38,829 nucleotides of DNA. It comes from Actinomycetota bacterium. GTDB taxonomy: Bacteria; Actinomycetota; Thermoleophilia; Gaiellales; Gaiellaceae. A model generated the notes under the pieces. The model searched no databases, was not told the origin of the DNA, and saw only the letters and a list, made by a program, of their open reading frames with translations. The stretch covers positions 1 through 38,829 of the forward strand of contig VAWW01000083.1 in the NCBI GenBank assembly GCA_005884575.1, written 5' to 3'. The position numbers were made by a program, and so were the translations under genes. Positions 31,545-38,466 of the stretch are shown piece by piece; position 1 is the stretch's first letter; each line of letters begins with the position of its first letter.

Positions 31545-32716
31545 GCGCGCCGCTCTGCCAGCCGCCCGAGCGCCGACGCCGCCAGGATCGCGACGAGGAA
31601 GTCGAACGGCACGCGGTAGCGCGTCGTTCCCGCGAAGACCGCCGCGGCGAGCGTGTTGTAAGCGAAGAAGGCGAGCGCGAGGACGAGGAATGTGCGCGGC
31701 ACGAAGAAGAGTCCGGCGATCGCGAGCGCGTAGAGGACGCTCATGTACGCGCCCTCGGCCCACTTGCGCAGCGAGTCGAGGCGTGTCCCGGCGCCTGGGT
31801 TCGTCGTCGTCTCCGTCGCGCGCGGATCCCAGAGCATCCGCACCGCCTGGCCCGCGAGCTTCGCCTTCTCGCCGGGATGGTGCTTCCAGAACTCGACGAC
31901 CTGGTGCTGGTAGAGATCCTCCTGCGCGCACTCGTCGACCCCCGCCGTCCGGCCGGTGTTCGCTGCCTGCTCCGGCGATGGCGGCGCGCCTGGAAGTGGA
32001 GGCACCGCGTCGATCCAGCGGCCGGAAGCAAGGACTCCGTACGTGTGCGGGTTGTTCGCCTTCCAGAGAGCGCGCGCGTCCGTCGTCAGCGTGAGGCAAC
32101 CGACCTGGACCTCGTTGCGGATCAGCCACGGCAGCAGCGTCACGAATGCGAGCGCAAGGATGGCGACGGCCGGGCCGGCGGCGCGCATCCGCCAGACGAG
32201 GTAAGCGGCAACGACGACGGGAAGGAATGCGAGGCGCGTGTTGCCGAGGATCGCGAGCCCGCAGAGCAGCCCGTCGAGCACGGCGAGCCGCCACGATCTC
32301 CGTTCCGCGGCGACGAGCGTCACGAGCACGATCGCGGCCGCGAGCAGCTGGTCGAGAATCTCACGGTTGACGTGGACGTCGTGCCAGACGACGTACGGGT
32401 TCAGCGTCGCGAGCAGCGCGGCGACGACGGCGACGGGCACGGAGAGAAAGCGGCGTCCGATCTCGAAGACGAGCACCGCGGTGACCGCCGCGACGGCGAT
32501 CTGCACGAGACCGACGGACTCCCAACTCCGCCCGAAGATCCAGTAGACCGGGATCAGAAACCAGCCGTAGAGCGGCTGCGTGTACGCCGACGGCTCGCCG
32601 GCGACGTAGCCGAACGTCCCGTGATGCACGAACGTCAGCGCGAAGCGGTCGCTCTTCTCGGTGAACGCGTCGACGACCGCCGCAACGACGACCGCGTACG
32701 CACTGCGGCGGCTCAT
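31541..32716 (-). CDS. GT39-like membrane glycosyltransferase with a shortened first helix
   Basis: A 391-residue GT-C-type protein. TEKSDRFALTFVHHGTFGYV and AGEPSAYTQPLYGWFLIPVYW, then LNPYVVWHDVHVNREILDQL, are typical of actinobacterial ArnT/PMT-like enzymes using polyprenyl-phosphate sugars on the outer face. A long C-terminal loop (about 215-300) has ARALWKANNPHTYG. The N-terminus is odd: after MSRRSAYAVVVAAVV only about ten hydrophobic residues precede the charged DAFTEKSD, too few to cross a membrane. Relatives as I recall them have some 15 more residues there (a segment like LLALLHERG.IL), so an in-frame deletion near 32671-32674 is suspected. ATG 32716 overlaps the upstream TGA. Confidence 0.78.
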   Translation of the reverse strand: MSRRSAYAVVVAAVVDAFTEKSDRFALTFVHHGTFGYVAGEPSAYTQPLYGWFLIPVYWIFGRSWESVGLVQIAVAAVTAVLVFEIGRRFLSVPVAVVAALLATLNPYVVWHDVHVNREILDQLLAAAIVLVTLVAAERRSWRLAVLDGLLCGLAILGNTRLAFLPVVVAAYLVWRMRAAGPAVAILALAFVTLLPWLIRNEVQVGCLTLTTDARALWKANNPHTYGVLASGRWIDAVPPLPGAPPSPEQAANTGRTAGVDECAQEDLYQHQVVEFWKHHPGEKAKLAGQAVRMLWDPRATETTTNPGAGTRLDSLRKWAEGAYMSVLYALAIAGLFFVPRTFLVLALAFFAYNTLAAAVFAGTTRYRVPFDFLVAILAASALGRLAERRA

Positions 32717-34563
32717 GCCGCGATCGGCTCGCGCGTCTCGGCGTAGCGGCGCTGCCACAGCTCGAGCATCACGAGGCACCAGAGGCGGTGCCCGTTGTCG
32801 GCGCGGCCTGCCGCGTGGTCGTCGAGCAGTTGCTCGACGGCGTCGCGGCGGAACAGCGTGCCGGTGCCCAGCACGTCCACGGCGAGGTCGCGGAGCTCGC
32901 CGCGGAACCAGCGTGCGAGCGGGACGCCGAAGCCCTTCTTGCCGCGCCCCGCGACCTGCTGCGGCAGCTCCGCGGCGAATGCGCGCCGCAGCGCCACCTT
33001 GCCGGTTCGTCCGTCGAACCGCAGCGAGTCCGGCAGCGACAGCCCGAGCTCGACGACGTGGTGGTCGAGGAACGGCGAGCGCAGCTCGAGCGAATGCGCC
33101 ATCGACGAGATGTCCGACTTCGGGAGCAGATCGCCCGGCAGGTACGTCTCCGCGTCGAGGCGCTGCAGGCCGCGGATGCCCGGCTCCGGCGGCGGCCCGA
33201 GTAGCGCGGCTGCCGAGCGCAGCGGCGCGAGCTCGGCGAGCGCTTCGTCCGTCCAGAGGCGGACGCGCTCGGCCGGCGAGAAGACCTGCATGATCCGGCC
33301 GTACCGCTCGGCTGCGGGCGCGGCGGCGACGTCGAGGAAGCGGGCGGCGCGGAAGCGCGCCGAGCGGCGCTCGCCGGCGCCGCGCAGGAGCCTCGCGCCC
33401 GCGTCCGCGACCGCGTGCGGGACGCGCGCCGCGAGCTGCATCGCCGCATAGCGCTCGTAGCCGGCGAACGACTCGTCGCCGCCGTCGCCGACGAGCGCGA
33501 CTGTGACGTGCTGCCTCGCGGCCTCGCAGATCAGGAAGAGCGGCAGCGCGGCCTCGTCGCCGAGCGGCTCGTCGAACGCGTCCGCGAGGCGCGGCAGGGT
33601 CGCAGCCGCGTCCGGCTCGAGGACGATCTCCTCGTGGCGCGTGCTCCAACGGTCGGCGACCGCGCGGGCGTGCTCGCGCTCGTCGTAGCGCGCGTCCGCG
33701 AAGCCGACGGTGAACGTGCGCACCGGCTCGGCAGACGCCTGCGCCATCAGGGCGACGACGATCGCCGAGTCGATCCCGCCCGAGACCAGCGCGCCGAGCG
33801 GGACATCCGCCACGAGCCGCTTGCGCACCGCCTCGCCGACCACCGACCGTACCCGCTCGAGCCATTCCCGATCCGCAAGTGGCTCAGAGCCACTAACTCG
33901 TGGCTGCCAGTAACGCTCGATCCGCTCGCTCGCGCCTTCGGCGACGAGGACGTGGCCCGGGAGGAGGCGGCGGATGCCGACGAGGCCGGTTCGGTCGCCG
34001 GGGACATAGCCGAGCGCGAGGTACGCGTCCAGCGCGGCCAGGTCGGGCTCGCGCCGCACGCCGGGAACCTCGAGCAGCGCCTTCAGCTCCGAGGCGAACA
34101 CGAGCGTCCCGTCGTCGAGGTGCGTCCACACGAGCGGCTTCTTGCCGAGCCGGTCCCGCGCGAGCACGAGCCGGCCGCGGGACGCGTCGAACAGCGCGAT
34201 CGCGAACATTCCTTCGAGGCGCTCGACGAAGTCGAGACCGTGCTCCTCGTAGAGGTGCGGGATCACGGGTGTGTCGCCGGTGCCGCGGATCTCGTGCAAG
34301 CCGAGCTCGCGGCGCAGGTCGCGGAAGTTGTACACCTCGCCGTTGAAGACCGCGACGACGTCGGCGGACTCGTTCGCGACCGGCTGCTCGCCGTGCTCGA
34401 GGTCGATCACGGAGAGTCGCTGGTTGCCGAGCACGCACGGGCCGACGGTCGTGGTCGAGCCCTGGTCGGGCCCGCGGTGGCGGATCCGCGCGCGCATCGC
34501 GTCGACGACGGCGGCCGGCGGCGCGTCTCCGGCCGGCGAATAGAGTCCGCAGATCCCGCACAC
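32713..34563 (-). CDS. asnB: Asparagine-synthase-like glutamine amidotransferase with in-frame palindromic insert
   Basis: The 616-residue protein starts with Cys2 (GTG 34563, MCGICGLY), the nucleophile of class II glutaminases. It has NQRLSVIDL, NGEVYNFRDL and TGDTPVI in the glutaminase domain, then the ATP-pyrophosphatase SGGIDSAIVVALM (Ser261 onward) and VALVGDGGDESFAGYERYA in the synthase domain. AsnB-type proteins move ammonia from glutamine to an adenylated carboxylate. In sugar loci, relatives amidate uronic acids (WbpS-like enzymes), which suits this region but is inferred. At residue 223, in the linker between the two domains, VSGSEPLA is coded by the palindrome at 33875-33897; relatives go straight from the YWxP motif to the helix. 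Both active sites look intact. Confidence 0.9.
   Translation of the reverse strand: MCGICGLYSPAGDAPPAAVVDAMRARIRHRGPDQGSTTTVGPCVLGNQRLSVIDLEHGEQPVANESADVVAVFNGEVYNFRDLRRELGLHEIRGTGDTPVIPHLYEEHGLDFVERLEGMFAIALFDASRGRLVLARDRLGKKPLVWTHLDDGTLVFASELKALLEVPGVRREPDLAALDAYLALGYVPGDRTGLVGIRRLLPGHVLVAEGASERIERYWQPRVSGSEPLADREWLERVRSVVGEAVRKRLVADVPLGALVSGGIDSAIVVALMAQASAEPVRTFTVGFADARYDEREHARAVADRWSTRHEEIVLEPDAAATLPRLADAFDEPLGDEAALPLFLICEAARQHVTVALVGDGGDESFAGYERYAAMQLAARVPHAVADAGARLLRGAGERRSARFRAARFLDVAAAPAAERYGRIMQVFSPAERVRLWTDEALAELAPLRSAAALLGPPPEPGIRGLQRLDAETYLPGDLLPKSDISSMAHSLELRSPFLDHHVVELGLSLPDSLRFDGRTGKVALRRAFAAELPQQVAGRGKKGFGVPLARWFRGELRDLAVDVLGTGTLFRRDAVEQLLDDHAAGRADNGHRLWCLVMLELWQRRYAETREPIAA
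33875..33897. repeat. Coding palindrome B2
   Basis: The plus-strand core AGTGGCT-CAG-AGCCACT (33878-33894) is a perfect 7-bp stem with a 3-base loop; the minus strand, which is the coding strand here, reads GTT AGT GGC TCT GAG CCA CTT GC. It encodes VSGSEPLA inside the AsnB-like gene. Its left flank GCA is as in B3, its right flank AAC is the complement of B1's GTT, which links the three copies. Confidence 0.85.
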
Positions 34564-34573
34564 GGAGCCAAGT

Positions 34574-35209
34574 TTGCCTGCGATCGTGTCCTGCCATCTC
34601 GAACGTCCGCTCGACCACGAGACGTGGCGGCGCTTCCGCCGACTGCAGGACCGCTTCGAGATCGCAGCGCTGATTCGGCCGCCGCACTACGGCGAGGATC
34701 GCGCCCTGTGGCTCGACCACGCACGAGAGGCCGCGGCGCACGGGCCGCTCGGGCACCACACGCACTGGACCAGCCCGGCACACGCGCGGCCGACCGGTGG
34801 CGACCCGGCCGCCCGCGTGCGCGAGGAAGCGGAATGGATGCGCGGGCAGGGGCTCGCGCCCACGCTCTTCTGCGGCGGCGGCTGGTACATGGACGAGGAG
34901 GTCGCCGAGACCGTGGCCGCACTGGGCTACACCGACTGCACGGCACGCGGGCTCGAGCCCTGCCGCGTGCGGCTGCCGAGCGGCGGGCTGCTGCCCGAGC
35001 TGCCGACGACGCACTCGATCGGCGCGCTCGTCCGCCGGCGGCTCGGGCCGTACGTCCACGCGTACTTCCACGACTACGACCTGCTGGACGCGAAGCGCCG
35101 GTTCGCCCTGGTCGCGGGGCTCGCGCGCTTGCACCGCCGCGAACGTGCAAGTGGCTCTGAGCCACTTGCCGGTCCGGAACGGTCGTTCAGCGAGGCTTTC
35201 GAGCGCTGA
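34574..35209 (+). CDS. Polysaccharide-deacetylase-like protein with C-terminal palindromic insert
   Basis: A 211-residue protein that resembles small NodB-fold proteins of actinobacterial sugar clusters: IVSCHLERPLDHETWRRF, IAALIRPP, HHTHWTSPAHARPTGGDP, FCGGGWYMDEEVAETVAALG, LPTTHSIGALV and YVHAYFHDYDLLD. His residues are plentiful but the usual TFDDG motif is absent, so catalysis is uncertain. DCTARGLEPCRVRLPSG seems shorter than in relatives I recall, but I cannot prove a deletion. Near the end, ASGSEPLA (coded by the palindrome 35147-35169) is followed by GPERSFSEAFER. TTG 34574 is only ten bases from the divergent AsnB-like start. The 3' end overlaps the methyltransferase gene by 23 bases. 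Confidence 0.68.
   Translation: MPAIVSCHLERPLDHETWRRFRRLQDRFEIAALIRPPHYGEDRALWLDHAREAAAHGPLGHHTHWTSPAHARPTGGDPAARVREEAEWMRGQGLAPTLFCGGGWYMDEEVAETVAALGYTDCTARGLEPCRVRLPSGGLLPELPTTHSIGALVRRRLGPYVHAYFHDYDLLDAKRRFALVAGLARLHRRERASGSEPLAGPERSFSEAFER
35147..35169. repeat. Coding palindrome B3 (perfect 10-bp stem)
   Basis: GCAAGTGGCT at 35147-35156 and AGCCACTTGC at 35160-35169 are perfect inverted repeats around CTG. It is the most complete of the three copies and is read GCA AGT GGC TCT GAG CCA CTT GC, giving ASGSEPLA near the C-terminus of the deacetylase-like protein. Confidence 0.88.
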
Positions 35210-35816
35210 AGACGACGATGTTCGCCGCGAGCCGTGGCGACAGCCGCAGGAAGCGGCTCGCGATGAAGTGCAGCTCTACGTCCTCGAAGTCGGCGAGCAG
35301 CCGGTGGACGTCGCGCGGTGCGAAGACGTGCAGGTGCGTCGGGTCGTGGTCGAGCGGCCGGCCGAACAGCATCGCGAGCCGGTTGCGCAGGCGGAAGAAG
35401 TTCGGCACGGAGGCGACGAACGTCCCGCCCGGGCGGAGGACGCGCCGCACCTCCGCGACGAAGCGCTCAGGATCGCGCAGATGCTCGATCAGCTCGCCGG
35501 CGACGACGACATCGAAGCTCGCGTCCTCGAACGGCAGCGGCTCCTCGACGTCGGCCCAGCGCGTCTCAATCCCAAGCTTCGCCGCCTCCGCGAGCGCCTC
35601 GCGGTCGACGTCGACGCCGACGACCTCGTTCCCCTCGAGGTAGGCGCGGGTGAGCGACCCCCAGCGGCAGCCGAGATCCAGCACGCGCTTCCCAGGCCCG
35701 CCGACGAGCCGCGCGAAGAGTGCCGCCCGCTCGTCGCCGCCGAAGACGAAGCCGGTCGTCTTCGCGCTGCGGTGATAGCCGCCGTACTGCTCGTCGAGCT
35801 GGCGGAGCCGCGTCAC
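35187..35816 (-). CDS. Class I SAM-dependent methyltransferase
   Basis: A 209-residue protein with RVLDLGCRWGSLTRAYLEG (SAM motif I), EVVGVDVDREAL with the ribose-binding Asp, FEDASFDVVVAGELIEHL, VRRVLRPGGTFVASVPNFF and DPTHLHVFAPRDVHRLL. The GELIEH and HLH blocks resemble methyltransferases that act on sugars or lipid-linked saccharides. The acceptor is unknown. GTG 35816 overlaps the upstream GT4 stop (GTGA), so it is co-translated with it. It is distinct from the methyltransferase at 19837 and shows no membrane segment. Confidence 0.86.
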   Translation of the reverse strand: MTRLRQLDEQYGGYHRSAKTTGFVFGGDERAALFARLVGGPGKRVLDLGCRWGSLTRAYLEGNEVVGVDVDREALAEAAKLGIETRWADVEEPLPFEDASFDVVVAGELIEHLRDPERFVAEVRRVLRPGGTFVASVPNFFRLRNRLAMLFGRPLDHDPTHLHVFAPRDVHRLLADFEDVELHFIASRFLRLSPRLAANIVVFSARKPR

Positions 35817-36886
35817 GAGGGCGAAAGGTAGCGGTCGAGAATCCCGGCCATCTCGCCGGCGAGGACGTCCCAGTCGCGAGCGCGTCCCGCCGCCTGGGCG
35901 GCCGCGGCGAGACGCGACCGCTCGAGTGGGTCGCGTGCGAGCCGCTCGACCGCGGTGACGAACTCGCGAGGCGTCGACACGAGCACGCCTGCGCCGCTCT
36001 CGCGCAGGTCCGCGACGACCTCGTAGTCGTACGCGACCGTCGGCACGCCCGCTCCGAGGTACTCCGCGACCTTCGCGGCGCGGATCCCCTGGTCCTCGGT
36101 TCGGGGATAGAGCGCAAGGTCGAAGTTCGCGACCTGCGCGAGCGCCCGCGTGGGCGGGAGGCGGCCGGTCAGGACGACGTCGTCGCGCCGGGCGAGCCGG
36201 TCGCGGAGCGTCTTGCTCGGCGCGCCGACGAGCCACAGCCGCGCAGCCGGGACGCGCGCGCGGATCTCCTGCCACAGCTCGAGCAAGTGTTCGACGTTGT
36301 AGAGCGGATTCGACCCGCCGCGGTCCGTCCCGAGCAGCAGATGGGCGGCGACGTAGCCGACGGCGATCTCGCCCTGCCGGCGTCGCCGCCGCGCGACGGC
36401 TGCCGCCGCTGGATCGACCCGCGCGGCGCCCTGCGGGACGGCGTGCGCCGGCTTGTCGACGCCGAGCTCCGCGAAGCGTTGCGCCGCCTTCTCCGCGGTC
36501 ACCGTGTACGCCCGCACGTTCGGCCGTTGCAGCAGCTCGACCTCCCGCTCGTCGAAGGCCGGGTCGTCCAGATCGACGACGATCGGACCCTCGAACCAGG
36601 CAACCTGCTCGATCTCCGTCACGAAGGCGGAGCGGTAGGCCCGCGATCCGGCGCGGACGATCCACGATCGCGTGCCCGGCGAACGGCCGACGAGGCGGTA
36701 GCCGATGCCGCGCGCGACCCGCTGCTCGGGCAGGAAGAGCAGGTACGCGTCCACCCGCTCGAGCCGCGGTAGGAGCTCCTCGTAGCGGCGGTTCGTGTGG
36801 CCGCGGTACCAGAGGTTGTGGTGGAAGATCCGATCGGGCTCGATCCCGCCGCGGAAGACGAGCTGCCGGATGGGCGGCCGCCGCAT
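35813..36886 (-). CDS. Glycosyltransferase, GT4/GT1-like (GT-B)
   Basis: A 357-residue protein. The N-terminal domain has an unusual opening (VFRGGIEPDRIFHHNLWYRG) followed by VDAYLLFLPEQR. The C-terminal half shows the GT-B donor domain: IAVGYVAAHLLLGTDRGGSN, LYNVEHLLELWQEI, LWLVGAPSKTL, FDLALYPRTEDQGIRAAKVA and EYLGAGVPTVAYDYEV. The Glu/Asp in PRTEDQGIRAAKVAEYL stands where GT4 enzymes keep their donor Glu pair. ATG 36886 lies 26 bases from the divergent phosphoglycosyltransferase start. It leads a two-gene minus-strand unit with the methyltransferase. Confidence 0.82.
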   Translation of the reverse strand: MRRPPIRQLVFRGGIEPDRIFHHNLWYRGHTNRRYEELLPRLERVDAYLLFLPEQRVARGIGYRLVGRSPGTRSWIVRAGSRAYRSAFVTEIEQVAWFEGPIVVDLDDPAFDEREVELLQRPNVRAYTVTAEKAAQRFAELGVDKPAHAVPQGAARVDPAAAAVARRRRRQGEIAVGYVAAHLLLGTDRGGSNPLYNVEHLLELWQEIRARVPAARLWLVGAPSKTLRDRLARRDDVVLTGRLPPTRALAQVANFDLALYPRTEDQGIRAAKVAEYLGAGVPTVAYDYEVVADLRESGAGVLVSTPREFVTAVERLARDPLERSRLAAAAQAAGRARDWDVLAGEMAGILDRYLSPS

Positions 36887-36912
36887 CCGGGCCAGTCTAA
36901 GCGAGGCCTAGA

Positions 36913-38415
36913 ATGGCCCGGATGGCCGTAAAGGAGGCGCCGCCGCAGACTCCTCAGCGCCCGCCGGAGGACATCCGTTCGGGACCCCCCGCGCTCCTCT
37001 CGCCGGTGCAGCTGCGCGCGGCGGCGCGCCGCGTCGTCAGCATCGGCGCGCTCGCCCTCATCGACGTCTGCGGGCTGGCGCTGGGGCTCTACCTCGCGCT
37101 GATCATTCGCGCCGTCTACTACGGGGAGAGCCCGATCCTCTGGGGGCTGCCGTGGAAAGCCGAGGAGAAGTGGTTGCCGTTCCTCGCGCTCGTTACGGTG
37201 CTCGTCTTCTGGCGGGCCGGCCTCTATGCGCCGCGCGAGGCGCGCGCCGGCGCCGGCCGGATCGTCTCGTCCCTGCTGCTCGTCGCGGTGATCACGCTAG
37301 CGTTCGCGGTCGGCACCGGCTACCAGCACACGACGTTCGCCCTCTATCCGACCGCGTTCCTGCTCACGACGCTCTTCATCGCGATCTTCCGCGGGAGCTA
37401 CGAGGTGGTCGCACAGGACGTCTGGAAGCTCGCCGGGGTGCGGCGGCGGGCGATCCTCGTCGGCGAGGGTGACGGGCTCGTCGCCCTGCGGCGCTCGCTC
37501 GGAAACGGCCGCGGCGGCATCGACTATGAGTTCGTCGGCGCGGTCTCGTCGTCGGCCGACGGCGTGCCGCTGCCGATCCTCGGCGACGTCCGCGATTTGC
37601 CGCGCATCCTCGCCGAGCAGACGGTCGACGAGCTGATCATCACCGGCTCGGACTACGACCAGGAGCAGGTGCTCGACGTCGTCGAGCACGCGCACCGCCG
37701 CGGCGTGCAGGTGCGGATCGCCCCGACGACGACCGAGCTGCTGCTCCAGCGCGCCGAATACGTTCCGGGCCAGGGCGTCCCGCTGTTCGAGCTCCGGCCG
37801 CCGGTGTTCGCCGGCGTCGACTGGGCCGTCAAGCGGACCTTCGACCTCGTCGTGAGCATCCTCCTCGTCGCCCTTGGGTCGCCGGTCTGGCTGCTGATCG
37901 CTCTCGCCGTGAAGCTCGACTCGCCGGGCCCCGTCTTCTACCGCGACCGGCGCGTCGGCCTCGGCGAGCGGGAGTTCGGGATGTTCAAGTTCCGCTCGAT
38001 GTACGTCGACGCGTCGGCGCGGCAGGGGGCGCTCGAGACGGAGAACGAGGCCTCCGGCCCCCTGTTCAAGATCAGGAACGATCCGCGCGTGACACGCACC
38101 GGGGCATTCCTGCGCAAGTACTCGCTCGACGAGATCCCGCAGGTGCTGAACGTCCTTCGCGGCGAGATGAGCCTCGTCGGCCCCCGGCCGCTGCCGATCC
38201 GGGACTACGTCCAGCTCGAGGACTGGCACCGCAAGCGTTACCTCGTGCTACCCGGGATGACCGGCCTGTGGCAGGTCTCCGGCCGGATCGCGCTGAGCTT
38301 CGACGACCTCGTCCGGCTCGACTTCTACTACCTCGAGAACTGGTCGATCTGGCTGGACATCTCGATCCTCGCGAAGACGCTGCCGGCCGTCCTGGCCCGA
38401 CGAGGCGCCTACTAG
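36913..38415 (+). CDS. Full-length polyprenyl glycosylphosphotransferase (initiating sugar transferase)
   Basis: A 500-residue enzyme with several N-terminal membrane helices (about 45-170), a Rossmann-like central domain (RRRAILVGEGDGLVALRRSL to about 290), and a C-terminal PF02397 phosphoglycosyltransferase domain. That domain starts at VKRTFDLVVSILLVALGSPVW and has SPGPVFYRDRRVGLGEREFG, FKFRSMYVDA, the catalytic SLDEIPQVLNVLRGEMSLVG, PRPLP and PGMTGLWQVSGR. It loads the first sugar phosphate onto undecaprenyl phosphate. ATG 36913 has GAGG seven bases upstream; ATG 36922 is in frame nine bases later. The gene at 765 has only the catalytic domain. The larger protein may be the main initiator. 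Confidence 0.92.
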   Translation: MARMAVKEAPPQTPQRPPEDIRSGPPALLSPVQLRAAARRVVSIGALALIDVCGLALGLYLALIIRAVYYGESPILWGLPWKAEEKWLPFLALVTVLVFWRAGLYAPREARAGAGRIVSSLLLVAVITLAFAVGTGYQHTTFALYPTAFLLTTLFIAIFRGSYEVVAQDVWKLAGVRRRAILVGEGDGLVALRRSLGNGRGGIDYEFVGAVSSSADGVPLPILGDVRDLPRILAEQTVDELIITGSDYDQEQVLDVVEHAHRRGVQVRIAPTTTELLLQRAEYVPGQGVPLFELRPPVFAGVDWAVKRTFDLVVSILLVALGSPVWLLIALAVKLDSPGPVFYRDRRVGLGEREFGMFKFRSMYVDASARQGALETENEASGPLFKIRNDPRVTRTGAFLRKYSLDEIPQVLNVLRGEMSLVGPRPLPIRDYVQLEDWHRKRYLVLPGMTGLWQVSGRIALSFDDLVRLDFYYLENWSIWLDISILAKTLPAVLARRGAY

Positions 38416-38451
38416 CCGGACCCGCCCAACAGAACCGACACACCCGCCCGA

Positions 38452-38457
38452 CATACT
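38452..38457 (+). promoter_or_regulatory. Weak candidate -10 (CATACT)
   Basis: The 51-bp gap 38416-38466 contains the only AT-richer patch here (CATACTTTG), about ten bases before ATG 38467. It could allow a short-leader transcript for the last gene. No -35 or terminator hairpin is evident in the gap. Confidence 0.2.
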
Positions 38458-38466
38458 TTGCAGACG

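Noticed and set aside
34930..34990. Further internal deletion in the deacetylase-like protein (DCTARGLEPCRVRLPSG)
   Set aside because: The segment seems short compared with remembered relatives, but the family is variable and I cannot show a clean junction.
25831..35169. The three palindromes as regulator-binding operators
   Set aside because: All lie well inside coding sequence, not near starts, and are read in one constant phase, which fits a coding insertion element better.
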